Assembly (NCBI RefSeq): GCF_002836205.1
Contig: NZ_PJBE01000013.1
Span: forward strand, 2,480,001-2,544,000
DNA length: 64,000 bases
Direction of reading: 5' to 3'
From: Shewanella sp. Choline-02u-19
GTDB lineage: Bacteria; Pseudomonadota; Gammaproteobacteria; Enterobacterales; Shewanellaceae
The notes below the pieces were generated by a model. That model saw only the letters and a list, made by a program, of their open reading frames with translations. It searched no databases and was not told the origin of the DNA. Positions 1 to 9,510 of this stretch are shown in pieces. Numbering within the stretch: position 1 is the first letter of the stretch; each line of letters opens with the position of its first letter. The position numbers were made by a program, and so were the translations under genes.

Positions 1-33
1 TAAAGCTAAACGATTTAGTTAACTTTAAGACGT

Positions 34-59
34 AAAAAGGAGGCCGAAGCCTCCTTTTT
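34..59 (-). terminator. Rho-independent terminator of the porin gene
   Basis: An 11-bp perfect stem (34-44 with 49-59) with a CGAA tetraloop has A-runs on the left arm and T-runs on the right. It can end transcription in either direction and lies 18 bp past the porin stop codon. Confidence 0.85.
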
Positions 60-77
60 AAAAAACCTAAGCGTGAC

Positions 78-1028
78 TTAGAACTTATGTTCTAGACCAA
101 CACCAAAGTATTTGTCATCATTTTCAACTTTTTCATATGAACGATTAGTGTAAAAAGCGAATAGTTTTGTCGGTTTACCTAGTTTGTAATCACCGCCTAA
201 AGACCATGAATCACCTTTATCTTCCATATCTTGGTACTGTGCTTTTAATACCACTGCATCGATAGTATACGCTGCACTAAAGAGGTAACCTGTTTTGCTT
301 TCAGCGCTTACAACTGCATTTCCGTCGCTGTCATAAGTCGCTTCTTGCTGCTGATACATACCGCCTAACTTAAAGCCAGCGATTTTACCTTGCACTGTGG
401 CACGAACAACTTCGTAACCTTTTACATCTGAATCATAAGCTACAGAGGCGTAAACCGGTGACTTTTTAAGTTTTGCATCACCGTACATCGCTGCAACACT
501 GAAGCCATCTTGAGCATACTGTGAACTAGCACCTTCAGCAGCGTAAGTCACACCCATTTTAAAGCCACTGAAAGAAGGCGTTAGGTAAGTTGCTGTTTGT
601 TCAATACGGTTTTCACCTTTGAACAAGTTTTTCAAATCACCTGAAAGGTCATTGAACTGGTCAACTTTACCTTGAGATACTTTAAGCATGGTGTCGTTAC
701 GACCAACAGAGAAAGCACCAAAGCTGCCTTTAAGACCAACAAATTGGTTACGTGCTTTGAAGTTTTCCTTAACGTCATCGCCTGTATCTACTTCATATTC
801 TACGGTGTAGAAAGCTTCAAGGTCACTGCTGAGTTCGAAAGCACCTTTAACACCAAAACGAGAAGCATTAGATTGAATCGTAGTCGTGGCTTCATCATTT
901 ACATCATTAGACTGTGCTGTCACATTTAGCTTACCGTAAACTGTTAGTGGTTCTGCAGCGTGGGCAGAAGCAAGAGTTGCAGTAGCAAGAGCAGAAGCCA
1001 GTAGAGTTTTACAAAAAACGTTCATCAT
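78..1028 (-). CDS. Gram-negative outer-membrane porin (porin_4 / OmpC-like type)
   Basis: This is a general diffusion porin of the outer membrane. The 316-residue product starts with a signal peptide (about residues 1-24, ending in AHA before AEP). It then reads GKLNVTAQS and a series of amphipathic beta-strands, and ends in Phe, the usual C-terminal residue for BAM-dependent insertion. The segment near residues 55-100, with SRFGVKG, FYTVEYE and NQFVGLKG, is typical of proteobacterial trimeric porins. An AAGGA ribosome site precedes two adjacent ATG codons, and the second has the better spacing, so the protein may be one residue shorter. The gene is monocistronic, with its own terminator and a roughly 290-bp leader region shared divergently with rdgC. 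Substrate specificity cannot be read from the sequence. Confidence 0.85.
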   Translation of the reverse strand: MMNVFCKTLLASALATATLASAHAAEPLTVYGKLNVTAQSNDVNDEATTTIQSNASRFGVKGAFELSSDLEAFYTVEYEVDTGDDVKENFKARNQFVGLKGSFGAFSVGRNDTMLKVSQGKVDQFNDLSGDLKNLFKGENRIEQTATYLTPSFSGFKMGVTYAAEGASSQYAQDGFSVAAMYGDAKLKKSPVYASVAYDSDVKGYEVVRATVQGKIAGFKLGGMYQQQEATYDSDGNAVVSAESKTGYLFSAAYTIDAVVLKAQYQDMEDKGDSWSLGGDYKLGKPTKLFAFYTNRSYEKVENDDKYFGVGLEHKF

Positions 1029-1318
1029 TTAATCCTTTCGACGTTTATGCGTCTTGGTTATTGGTTTGGACGAGCGTCATAATGAAGATAGTTTGTTGCA
1101 TTTTTATTTCAGCAAACACTAAATCGAATTGAAATTGTTTGATAAATGTTAACTCGATAAGGGCGAGCCCCTAGAACAGGGGCTTTCAGGAGCAAAATGA
1201 GAAATATGACAGTTTGGTTAAATGTGACAAAGCTGTCGAATAAGAACATGCCTAGGCGGTTTACCAGAACCAGACAATGCCTTACACTGCGGCTTTAATT
1301 TTGACTGAGCATTAATCT
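1029..1318. promoter_or_regulatory. Divergent intergenic region between the porin gene and rdgC
   Basis: This 290-bp AT-rich region should hold both promoters. A 7-bp stem-loop (1166-1172 with 1178-1184) is visible. It lacks a long T-run, so I do not call it a terminator. No operator is recognisable. Confidence 0.4.
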
Positions 1319-2230
1319 ATGTGGTTTAAAAATCTAACTGTATACCGCTTTAACAAGCCTTTCTCTGTTGACACTGAATCAATGGAAAAATCACTGGAAG
1401 ACTTCACCTTCTCTCCATGCTCAAGCCAAGATGTCAGTAAGTTTGGGTTTTCTAATGCCCTCGGCAAGCATGGCGATTCTTTGGTCCATACCGCTGCAGA
1501 CAGACACCTTATCTGCGCGACTAAAGAGGAGAAGCTTCTACCTGCTCAAGTAATTAAAGAAGCCTTAGAAGATAAAGTGGCTCTGCTTGAATCTGAAGAT
1601 GGTCGCAAGCTTGCCAAAAAAGAGAAAGATGCGCTAAAAGATGAGATCATCATGACTCTTTTACCAAGAGCCTTTTCTCGTCGTAGCCAAATTCGCGCGC
1701 TTATATTGCCTGAAATCCAGATGGTTTTGGTCGACAGTTCAAGCGCAGCTAAATCAGAAGAGCTTATGGCTTTGCTTCGTAAGGCCATTGGCACTTTACC
1801 TATCATTCCAATTAGCTTTAAAACGCCAATTGAAACACAGTTAACAGAGTGGTTAAAAGAAGGTAAAACACCTGCCGCTTTTGAAATGCAAGATGAAGCC
1901 GAGCTAAAGAGTGATTCTGACGAGGGCGGTATTGTTCGCTTTAAGCAGCAAGATTTAACTGAAAATGAAGTATTAGCGCATATCGAAGTCGGTAAGCAAG
2001 TACATAAGCTAGCACTGCATTTTGGTCAATCAATCGCCTTTCTTCTTCAATCAGATGCTGCGATTAAGCGTCTTAAATTCTCTGAAGAGTTTAGAGCAGG
2101 CAATGATGATGTTGGTGATGAAGATCCGATGGCGCGTCTTGATGCCGATTTTGCCTTAATGAGTAGCGAGTTAATCGCCTTAGTTAATTCTGTAGTCGAT
2201 TCCCTCGGTGGACTCGAAGACAGTATTTAA
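1319..2230 (+). CDS. rdgC: Recombination-associated protein RdgC
   Basis: RdgC is a nucleoid-associated, ring-forming DNA-binding protein that restrains RecA-dependent recombination. The product is 303 residues, the usual family length. It begins with the characteristic MWFKNLTVYRF and carries further family blocks near residue 39 (SKFGFSNALG) and in the basic stretch PRAFSRRSQIRALI near residue 120. The ribosome site is weak, but the start is fixed by the conserved N-terminus. The gene stands alone: divergent from the porin gene, convergent with the M61 peptidase gene, and followed 24 bp later by a strong terminator. Confidence 0.95.
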   Translation: MWFKNLTVYRFNKPFSVDTESMEKSLEDFTFSPCSSQDVSKFGFSNALGKHGDSLVHTAADRHLICATKEEKLLPAQVIKEALEDKVALLESEDGRKLAKKEKDALKDEIIMTLLPRAFSRRSQIRALILPEIQMVLVDSSSAAKSEELMALLRKAIGTLPIIPISFKTPIETQLTEWLKEGKTPAAFEMQDEAELKSDSDEGGIVRFKQQDLTENEVLAHIEVGKQVHKLALHFGQSIAFLLQSDAAIKRLKFSEEFRAGNDDVGDEDPMARLDADFALMSSELIALVNSVVDSLGGLEDSI

Positions 2231-2254
2231 GTTAACGACTGATATTGCGGTAAC

Positions 2255-2279
2255 AAAAAGGCGCCTAAGGCGCCTTTTT
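2255..2279. terminator. Bidirectional terminator between rdgC and the M61 peptidase gene
   Basis: An 11-bp perfect stem (2255-2265 with 2269-2279) has a TAA loop, A5 on one side and T5 on the other. It lies between two convergent genes and can serve both. Confidence 0.85.
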
Positions 2280-2300
2280 ACTCTTTAAATATAGCTGCTA

Positions 2301-4106
2301 TTACTCAGCAGCCTTTAATTTACCCTCTTTATCGAACGGCCAATCAATGCCCAACCAAGCTTTGAAAAATGCTTTTTGAGAACGGCTCGGTTTTTCAACA
2401 CTACTTATCGCCAATTTACCGCTCTGTTGTTCACCTAGCGCAAGCTCTATCTCTTTAAGTCTGTCATTACTAAATAGAGTAACCTTTATCTTGCCATCCG
2501 CTTTAAAGTCCTTAATACGTGACTCAAACCCAGCAGCTGTGACTTTTAAGCCATTAATTGCCACAATTTCATCGCCGAGCACAATACCAGCGTTCCATGC
2601 GGGTCCATTACGCAGTACGCGTGAAAGCACTAAGCTATTAGATTCAAGTGTGACACCTACAAAAGGTTCAGACTTAGCATCGTCTCCATAACCCACCGTT
2701 AAACCAGCTTGGTCTAACATAGTGTCGAAATCTAAACTAATAGGTGAGTTAACATGCTCCTGCCACCACTTTTCGTAGCTCGTTCCCGAGACATTTTTCA
2801 AAATGGCTTTTACATCAGCAACGTTGTAGCCCGCTGGAATGCGGTGCGACTGATAGAGCTCACGATGCACGTCGCGATATGAACGCTCCAACTTGGTTTC
2901 ATCGAGTAAAGAGAAATCCAGTGCCAGCGAGGTTAAATAACCTTCAGAGTATATGTTAGTACTATGGTTTACGGCATAATCTCCGCCGATACTTGCCCAT
3001 TGATTGGCACTCGCACTTGCAACAGACTGCACTTCTCTACCCGGGGTTTTCTCGCTTTGTGCAACACGCTTCGCCAAATCTTCGAAGAACTCCTTCGCGG
3101 TCATTACGCCAGCACGGAGCAACAATTGGCTTTGAAAGTAACTTGTTGAGCCCTCTGCCATCCAAAGTAGCTGAGTGATCCCCTCTTCCTGATAGTCATA
3201 GGGAACTAACCCTTCAGGACGGTATGCTTTTACATTCCAAGTATGAATAAACTCGTGCGAAGCCGTCTTTATAAAACCAAGATAGTCCTTACGATCACGA
3301 TAACTAAAGCGTGGACGTTGAATAATGGTCGAGTTCAAATGCTCAGTTGCACCACGAGCGCCACTAGTGGCATGCACCATATAGACGTAACGTTCGAAGG
3401 GATAATCATCCCAAATGACCTCCGCTTGGCCACTTAGTTTAGTTAAATCATCAACCATCTTGTCGATATCGTAATTACCTTCACCCCAAATGACTAACTC
3501 ATATTGCTTGCCATCTGCCTTAAATTCTCGGTATTCACTGATCCCGGTTTCGATAGGAGAGTCGACTAATATGTCGTAATTAGCCGCCGTAAAGCTGTGG
3601 TTCGTTGGTCCACTATCCATACCAGAATAACTATTCCAAGCAGAAGGAACTGCTAGGCTGACATGGATAGGCTCATCCCTAAACTGCGGGCTATAAACAA
3701 AAGTGCCACTGGCATCGAGGAAAGCATGAGAAGCATCAATATGATTGACCCGTTGCCCAAGCTTATTGGCGTAGAGCTGATATGAAACCGTGACGGCTGT
3801 TGGTTTATCAAGTGCAACGGTCCACTCACCACTTGCCGTTCTGCTCCAAGGCAGTGTATCGCCAGCGGCGTCTTTTGCAGTGAAAAATCGCACCGAATCT
3901 GCAAGTGGCAGTACTTCATACTTACCGGTACGCCAAACGGGTAAATTAACGACTAAGGCTGATGACTTTGTTGCAGGAAAAACCACCTCCACTTTGGCTA
4001 AGTGGTGCTGTGGATTTGATAAATCTATTGAGTAATCAACGTCTGCAATGGCTACTGGAGAAATTAATGCGCTAAAAGTTAAGATTAGGGGAACTACTGG
4101 TTTCAC
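2301..4106 (-). CDS. Secreted M61-family (glycyl aminopeptidase-like) metallopeptidase with PDZ domain
   Basis: This is a predicted zinc aminopeptidase of family M61, exported to the periplasm or beyond. The 601-residue protein opens with a signal peptide (about 1-21, ending AIA). An M61 N-terminal beta domain fills about 22-190. The catalytic domain has HEFIH (HExxH zinc motif) at about 284-288, with a downstream WMAEGSTSYF block that supplies the third-ligand glutamate. A PDZ domain occupies about 480-560 (GVTLES, LSRVLRNGPAWNAGIVLGDEI). All motif residues are intact. The gene is monocistronic and divergent from the TPR gene across a 129-bp gap. Substrates are unknown. Family members prefer N-terminal Gly or Ala, but I cannot confirm that here. 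Confidence 0.9.
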   Translation of the reverse strand: MKPVVPLILTFSALISPVAIADVDYSIDLSNPQHHLAKVEVVFPATKSSALVVNLPVWRTGKYEVLPLADSVRFFTAKDAAGDTLPWSRTASGEWTVALDKPTAVTVSYQLYANKLGQRVNHIDASHAFLDASGTFVYSPQFRDEPIHVSLAVPSAWNSYSGMDSGPTNHSFTAANYDILVDSPIETGISEYREFKADGKQYELVIWGEGNYDIDKMVDDLTKLSGQAEVIWDDYPFERYVYMVHATSGARGATEHLNSTIIQRPRFSYRDRKDYLGFIKTASHEFIHTWNVKAYRPEGLVPYDYQEEGITQLLWMAEGSTSYFQSQLLLRAGVMTAKEFFEDLAKRVAQSEKTPGREVQSVASASANQWASIGGDYAVNHSTNIYSEGYLTSLALDFSLLDETKLERSYRDVHRELYQSHRIPAGYNVADVKAILKNVSGTSYEKWWQEHVNSPISLDFDTMLDQAGLTVGYGDDAKSEPFVGVTLESNSLVLSRVLRNGPAWNAGIVLGDEIVAINGLKVTAAGFESRIKDFKADGKIKVTLFSNDRLKEIELALGEQQSGKLAISSVEKPSRSQKAFFKAWLGIDWPFDKEGKLKAAE

Positions 4107-4235
4107 TCTCGCTTCCTTCTGTTATTATTGTTTTCATTAAGTCGAAAAGTATAACATTTGACTTGATTACACCAATTAAAATAACAAAAAGATATAGCTC
4201 TTGAACTTTAGCTTAGAGCAAGGAATGACCTACCC

Positions 4236-6404
4236 ATGCGCAGTGTGTTGACCCTTTTATTGATTATATTGTTCAGTTGTATAAGCAACTGCGCTCATGC
4301 GATAGCCAGAAATGACGTTGATACAGAGCATAAGTTTAGAGAATCTCCCAATAGTTTACGCCAATCAATCAATAATAATTTACCCACACTCCCAGATTTC
4401 ACCAACAAAGAAGCGCTTAATCGTTATGCGATGAAAAATGGACTCTCGCTTGCCGATCTTAAATTTGAGCTGCAACTATTAGCAAGACTATCGTTAGATT
4501 TATCAACCAAAAATGACGACCGTTACACTGTAGCTAGAAAATTAATCGACCAATTAGAACTTGTTGCAGACAATGACTTTGATAAAAGTTATATCCTCAT
4601 GCTTAACGGCCGCTATATAGGCAAAACTAAACAAGATTTCAAATCAGCTATCGCTTTTTATCAACAAGCAATCACAGTACTTTCCGCTAACCAGAGTGTG
4701 AAAGTACAAGTATTACGGTTTACCCTGCATGAAAACATTGGTGTTATGCACATGATGTTACGAGAAGACGAATCTGCACTAGCCCACCTCAAAAGCGCTC
4801 AAGCAGTTGCACTTGAGATTGCAGACCCCTACATGGTCGCTCATGCAGAATCAGTGCTGGGGAAGTATTACTATAAAAAAGGTCAGTATGGAAAATCACT
4901 TTCGCATTACTCTGAAGCGATAAAACATACCAAGGCAGATGAAAACCCAACTCAAGATGCGCATATTCAAATGCAATTAGCCCGAGTCTATCGTTCACTC
5001 AAATCTTGGGATGATGCCTTACGCTACGCCACTGCGGCCTCGGCAATATACCAACGCCTCGGTAAAGAGGTTTATGTCGCCGCCAGCATGACGGTGATAG
5101 CAATGACCTATGGTGAACAAGAGCAATGGTATAAAGCGATTGATTACTACTTAAATGCCCAACAAATTGATGCCAGACTCGGCAATTATATCGGCCAAGC
5201 GCTTACGTTACATAATCTAGGTGAAGCCTATTTTAAAATTGGAGATACCAAAACATCCATTTCTAATCTACTACGTGCAAGCGCCATTTTTAGCTCTCGT
5301 AATAGCGATCACTATTTAGTTTATAATCATCTTTTACTTGCCGAAGTGTTTAACAGTATCTCCGATTGGGAGCCTGGATTAAAGTACGCCGAATCCGCGA
5401 CTCGTATAGCAGAAAAAATGAAGCTTGACGATGAGCTTATAGAAGCACTTACCTTAACTTCAGCCGCGCAACAGCACCTTGGGTTGTTTGAACAGGCATA
5501 TCACAATATTAACAAGATCCTTAAATTGCGATCCAAAGACGGCAATGAGGTCAACGATGACCAGCAAGCTAAGCTATTATTTCAATTACAAAAAGCAAAG
5601 CTTAACATTAACCAAAAAGATAACGATTTACAGAGACAAGAGGGCTTGCTATCAACTAATCGTTTAATGTTGATTTTCTGTTTATTGGCACTCGCGTTAA
5701 CCTCAATTATGTCTATTTATCTGTGGCGAATTAAGAACAGCTTAACAGCGAAATGCACTAAATTAGCACAGAACAGCAGCTTGGACCCATTCACTAAAAC
5801 AAGCAATTACTCTGCTTTCATTCAAGATTTCACTGATTACAGCAATACATTTAAAACGCTCGCCTTAATATCATTAACAGAACAGTTAAATTCAGATCTA
5901 GCCCAAGGTTATTCATGTAATGCAAAAATGAATAAACAGCAGATAGACTCACTGTCAGGGGCTTTAAATTGCCAAGTCTATATTGTTCGACCAGGGCTTT
6001 TTCTCTTGAGCTTTGACATAAAAGTGGCCCCCGACACACTACTGAGCAACATAAAAAACGCCTTAAATGATAACTATGGTGACACTTGTTTGCACATGGG
6101 GCTGCTAAACCTGCCTTTGCTCGCCGATCCAGCACTCAAAATTTCAGCTGAGCAGCACTTCGGTACGTTACAGATGATGCTATCGGCAGCGATCACCTTA
6201 GGTAACCAACAAAATTACTATGTCACCCTAAAGCCGCTCAATTTTGCATCTTCAGGTATCTTTGAACCGCCGCTATATCTCAATATTGAAAAAAGCATTA
6301 TCCGTGGCATCATCAAAATAGAGACCAACGGCATCAAGGGTGATATTGTTTGGCCAAGGTGGAAGAGCCATCAAAATGTCGATTTGGCCGCCGAGTTGAG
6401 TTAA
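4236..6404 (+). CDS. Membrane-anchored TPR protein with a degenerate GGDEF-like C-terminal domain
   Basis: The 722-residue product has a signal or anchor segment (about 1-22). A periplasmic array of TPR-like helices covers about 110-440, with blocks such as AIAFYQQAI, GKYYYKKGQYGKSLSHYSEAI and HNLGEAYFKIGDTKTSI. One transmembrane helix follows at about 475-496, then a cytoplasmic domain. That domain starts with DPFTKTSNYSAF at about 516, which resembles the DPLTGLPNRRAF entry of GGDEF domains. Where GGDEF should be, it reads PGLFLLSF, so the catalytic and metal-binding residues are missing. I infer a catalytically dead signalling receptor. It lies 119 bp upstream of an intact diguanylate cyclase gene on the same strand, which suggests a functional pairing. 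The ligand of the TPR sensor is unknown. Confidence 0.75.
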   Translation: MRSVLTLLLIILFSCISNCAHAIARNDVDTEHKFRESPNSLRQSINNNLPTLPDFTNKEALNRYAMKNGLSLADLKFELQLLARLSLDLSTKNDDRYTVARKLIDQLELVADNDFDKSYILMLNGRYIGKTKQDFKSAIAFYQQAITVLSANQSVKVQVLRFTLHENIGVMHMMLREDESALAHLKSAQAVALEIADPYMVAHAESVLGKYYYKKGQYGKSLSHYSEAIKHTKADENPTQDAHIQMQLARVYRSLKSWDDALRYATAASAIYQRLGKEVYVAASMTVIAMTYGEQEQWYKAIDYYLNAQQIDARLGNYIGQALTLHNLGEAYFKIGDTKTSISNLLRASAIFSSRNSDHYLVYNHLLLAEVFNSISDWEPGLKYAESATRIAEKMKLDDELIEALTLTSAAQQHLGLFEQAYHNINKILKLRSKDGNEVNDDQQAKLLFQLQKAKLNINQKDNDLQRQEGLLSTNRLMLIFCLLALALTSIMSIYLWRIKNSLTAKCTKLAQNSSLDPFTKTSNYSAFIQDFTDYSNTFKTLALISLTEQLNSDLAQGYSCNAKMNKQQIDSLSGALNCQVYIVRPGLFLLSFDIKVAPDTLLSNIKNALNDNYGDTCLHMGLLNLPLLADPALKISAEQHFGTLQMMLSAAITLGNQQNYYVTLKPLNFASSGIFEPPLYLNIEKSIIRGIIKIETNGIKGDIVWPRWKSHQNVDLAAELS

Positions 6405-6523
6405 CGACACAAATGAAGCCCATGCTCGAGTGATGGTTATTCCGCTTTAGACTAACTACTGTTAAAATAAGCACTAAAGTCATAATTCGAGTATGTACGG
6501 TTGATAAAGGAAGAGCTAAATAA

Positions 6524-8080
6524 ATGAAGGATGCCGTCGCCAGCACCTCACAGCTAAGCGTATTACAGCAAAAGCTCTATTCAGCAAGGCAAGCCCTTGA
6601 TGATATGAATGAAGACCAAAATAAAAAGCTTCAGCTCCTTCTGCAGTTTATTAGCCAGCTGAGCTTAGCGTGCAAAGGCCAGAACATTGAATTGGACAAC
6701 AAACTCGCTAAACTTCGGCACAAATTAAGCCGCTTTAGTCAGATTGATAACGCCATAACCGACCTAAACGACGTTGAAGGCGTATTAAAGCAACAATATA
6801 ACCACGTCATGTTGCAGCTTGAAGAGAGCCGTAGCTCCTTATCTAATATCGTCAGCCAAATTCAACGCATTGAGTCTCTGCCAACAAAACTCAAGAAAGA
6901 GATCTCCTATTTCAAAAAAGAGCTCGTAAAACCATTTCATACCTATTGGGATTACATTCCAAAAGTAGAAAAAATCATCCAGTTCTACGATGAGATCCTT
7001 AACGAGCAGCTCCGTCTTGGCGAACAATTTGAAGTGTTACCAAGACATCGTCAATCAGCCCACGAGCTGGCATTGATGCTATCGGAAATAGAGTTTAGAA
7101 AAGAGCAACGAGAACAAATTTCGTCGATAAAACTGTCATTAACTGAAGATTTTGAACTCGACACCTTATTAAACGCCTATCAAGTTGTACTTAGCCTATT
7201 ACTCGATAATATCGCGAAAGAAAAAACGGCATCGCAAGAGTTTTTATACATACTCAACGGTGCATTAAGTAATGTTCGCGAGGTGGTAACAGACTCCTAC
7301 ACGCATTCGGTAAAAAGCTTTCAAGTTGCTAAAAAACTGAATGGTGAGATCAATAATCAAGTCGATAATATTGACGAGTCGGTTGCTGAAACTAATGATA
7401 TCGATCACCTAAAAACACAAGTAACAGAGCAACTATTAGCATTACGAACCGCACTCAGCCGTAAAGAAGCACTAGAGAACAGAGAGCAGATTCAATTACG
7501 ACAATCTGTTGAAGCGCTGCGCCGCGAGCTAAACGAGCTAAGTAAAGAAACCGAAACCTATAAAAAGCGCTTGTTTGAACAACAAAAGCTGAATCTGCTC
7601 GACTCACTCACTCAACTGCCCAACCGTGCAGCACTTGAAGAGCGCATGGACATTGAGTATCGTAATTACAAACGCACTCAACAACCACTATGGGTCGCCG
7701 TTGCCGATATCGATCATTTCAAAACAATCAACGATAGTTTTGGCCACAGCACGGGTGATAAAACACTGCAAGTGATTGCTATGGCGCTAAAAAGTTCTTT
7801 AAGAGATACTGAATTTGTTGCCCGTTACGGCGGTGAAGAGTTCGTATTTTTACTCCCAGACATTGGTGAGAATGACATTAAGCCTTTACTTGACCGAGTA
7901 AGAGAAAAAGTAAAAAGTATTCCTTTTAAGTTTAAAAATCAGAGAATTACAGTTACAGTATCTATAGGCGCTGCACAAATTATTGAAAATGAGCTCATCA
8001 GTGAAACCTTTGAACGAGCTGACGCCGCGCTGTATAAAGCTAAACATGAAAGCAGAGATAGAGTCATTATTGATTCATAA
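6524..8080 (+). CDS. Diguanylate cyclase with long coiled-coil N-terminus
   Basis: This enzyme makes c-di-GMP from two GTP. The 518-residue protein lacks a signal peptide and any clear membrane span, so it should be cytoplasmic. Residues about 1-355 are helical, charged and rich in heptad-like patterns, consistent with coiled coils used for dimerisation or partner binding. The GGDEF domain covers about 360-518, with DSLTQLPNRAALEER at its start, DIDHFKTIND, and an intact GGEEF in ARYGGEEFVFLLPD. The inhibitory I-site, normally RxxD five residues before GGEEF, reads RDTE, so its aspartate is replaced by glutamate. An AAGGAAG ribosome site supports the ATG. The neighbouring TPR gene carries a dead version of the same domain. 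Confidence 0.9.
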   Translation: MKDAVASTSQLSVLQQKLYSARQALDDMNEDQNKKLQLLLQFISQLSLACKGQNIELDNKLAKLRHKLSRFSQIDNAITDLNDVEGVLKQQYNHVMLQLEESRSSLSNIVSQIQRIESLPTKLKKEISYFKKELVKPFHTYWDYIPKVEKIIQFYDEILNEQLRLGEQFEVLPRHRQSAHELALMLSEIEFRKEQREQISSIKLSLTEDFELDTLLNAYQVVLSLLLDNIAKEKTASQEFLYILNGALSNVREVVTDSYTHSVKSFQVAKKLNGEINNQVDNIDESVAETNDIDHLKTQVTEQLLALRTALSRKEALENREQIQLRQSVEALRRELNELSKETETYKKRLFEQQKLNLLDSLTQLPNRAALEERMDIEYRNYKRTQQPLWVAVADIDHFKTINDSFGHSTGDKTLQVIAMALKSSLRDTEFVARYGGEEFVFLLPDIGENDIKPLLDRVREKVKSIPFKFKNQRITVTVSIGAAQIIENELISETFERADAALYKAKHESRDRVIIDS

Positions 8081-8132
8081 ACTGTCCTCGGCGAGAGGTA
8101 TTTTTACCGCCACTTTTCTTTAAAGGACAGTT
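8080..8132. other. Inverted repeat ahead of ppnN
   Basis: A perfect 9-bp inverted repeat (8080-8088 with 8124-8132) encloses 35 nt that can itself fold through short GGCG/CGCC-like arms. It overlaps the end of the diguanylate cyclase gene and sits 25 bp before the ppnN start. It could be a terminator-like or leader structure; no T-run follows it. Confidence 0.35.
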
Positions 8133-8157
8133 AATCTATCACTGCTAAGGAGCTGCT

Positions 8158-9510
8158 ATGATAGTGAAAATTAGTCCCCGAGGAAGCTTAGATCAGCTTT
8201 CACAACTCGAAGTTGACAGACTCAAACAGAACGCAAAAAGTGAGCTTTACCAGCTCTACCGCAGTTGCTCGCTTGCAGTATTAGCCTCTGGCTTGCAAAG
8301 CGATAATGCGGAAAGTCTTTTCAATCAGTTCAGTGATTTTAATATTAATGTCTTAAGGCGAGAGCGCGGCATTAAGATTGAATTGACCAATCCGCCACAA
8401 GAAGCCTTTGTCGATGGCGAAATCATCTCTGGTATACAAGAGCACCTATTTTCAGTGCTACGCGACATCGTCTATATCTATGATAAATACGACAACCTAA
8501 AACACATCAATTTAACCAACGCGAGTCACATCACTAACGTGGTTTTTGACATTTTACGTAATGCTCGCACAATGCCGATGCTCGACCCCAATATTGTTGT
8601 CTGCTGGGGAGGACATAGCATCAATCCGATTGAATACCAATATACCCGTGAAGTGGGCTATGAGCTTGGATTACGTAAGTTAGATATTTGTACCGGTTGT
8701 GGCCCTGGTGCAATGGAGGGCCCGATGAAAGGCGCTGCCATTGGCCATGCAAAGCAAAGAGTAAACCACGCTCGATATATAGGTCTTACAGAGCCGAGTA
8801 TTATTGCTGCTGAACCCCCAAATCAAATCGTCAACGAGTTGGTGATTCTGCCTGACATTGAAAAACGACTCGAAGCATTTGTGAGGCTGGGGCACGGGAT
8901 CATTATTTTTCCTGGCGGAGCGGGTACCGCAGAAGAGCTGCTCTATTTACTGGGTATTTTGCTCAATAAACATAATCAAGAGATCCCCTTCCCACTCGTG
9001 TTAACCGGGCCAAAAGAGAGTGAAGAATATTTCTTACGCATTGATGAATTTATTGCTGCAACGCTAGGACCGGAAGCACAAAGTAAGTATCAAATTGTGA
9101 TTGATGATCCATCAAAGGTTGCTCGTATTCAAAAAGAAGCGATGGAGAAGATTAAGACCTTCCGTAAGGACAACGGCGACTCCTATCAATATCAGTGGTC
9201 TTTGAAAATCGAACCTGAATTTCAACTACCTTTTGAACCAACTCATGAAATGATGAGTAATTTAGATTTACACGACCAATCGAACAAAGCAGAACTGGCG
9301 GCAAACTTGAGAAAGGCTTTTTCAGGTATTGTTGCCGGTAATGTCAAAATGGAAACGATCAAGATAATTGACCAGCGCGGTCCCTTTGAAATTAAGGGGG
9401 ATCCAAAACTCATGGCGTTAATGGATAATCTACTTAACGCTTTTGTTTCACAACAACGAATGAAGTTACCGGGAAGTGCTTATATTCCCTGTTATAAAAT
9501 AATGAAATGA
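8158..9510 (+). CDS. ppnN: Nucleotide 5'-monophosphate nucleosidase PpnN (YgdH)
   Basis: PpnN cleaves the N-glycosidic bond of purine and pyrimidine 5'-monophosphates, giving base and ribose-5-phosphate. In E. coli it is stimulated by (p)ppGpp and so links nucleotide pools to the stringent response. The 450-residue product matches the length of E. coli YgdH (about 454). Both LOG-family signatures are present: CTGCGPGAMEGPMKGA near residue 180 and FPGGAGTAEE near 250, the latter being the PGGxGTxxE nucleotide loop. The N-terminus (SPRGSLDQLSQLEVDRL) is the family's conserved opening. An AAGGAG ribosome site lies at good spacing. The stop overlaps the xni start by 4 bp (ATGA), as in coupled translation. 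Confidence 0.95.
   Translation: MIVKISPRGSLDQLSQLEVDRLKQNAKSELYQLYRSCSLAVLASGLQSDNAESLFNQFSDFNINVLRRERGIKIELTNPPQEAFVDGEIISGIQEHLFSVLRDIVYIYDKYDNLKHINLTNASHITNVVFDILRNARTMPMLDPNIVVCWGGHSINPIEYQYTREVGYELGLRKLDICTGCGPGAMEGPMKGAAIGHAKQRVNHARYIGLTEPSIIAAEPPNQIVNELVILPDIEKRLEAFVRLGHGIIIFPGGAGTAEELLYLLGILLNKHNQEIPFPLVLTGPKESEEYFLRIDEFIAATLGPEAQSKYQIVIDDPSKVARIQKEAMEKIKTFRKDNGDSYQYQWSLKIEPEFQLPFEPTHEMMSNLDLHDQSNKAELAANLRKAFSGIVAGNVKMETIKIIDQRGPFEIKGDPKLMALMDNLLNAFVSQQRMKLPGSAYIPCYKIMK

Noticed and set aside
1166..1184. Hairpin between the porin gene and rdgC as a terminator
   Set aside because: The stem is short, lies between divergent genes and has no T-run.
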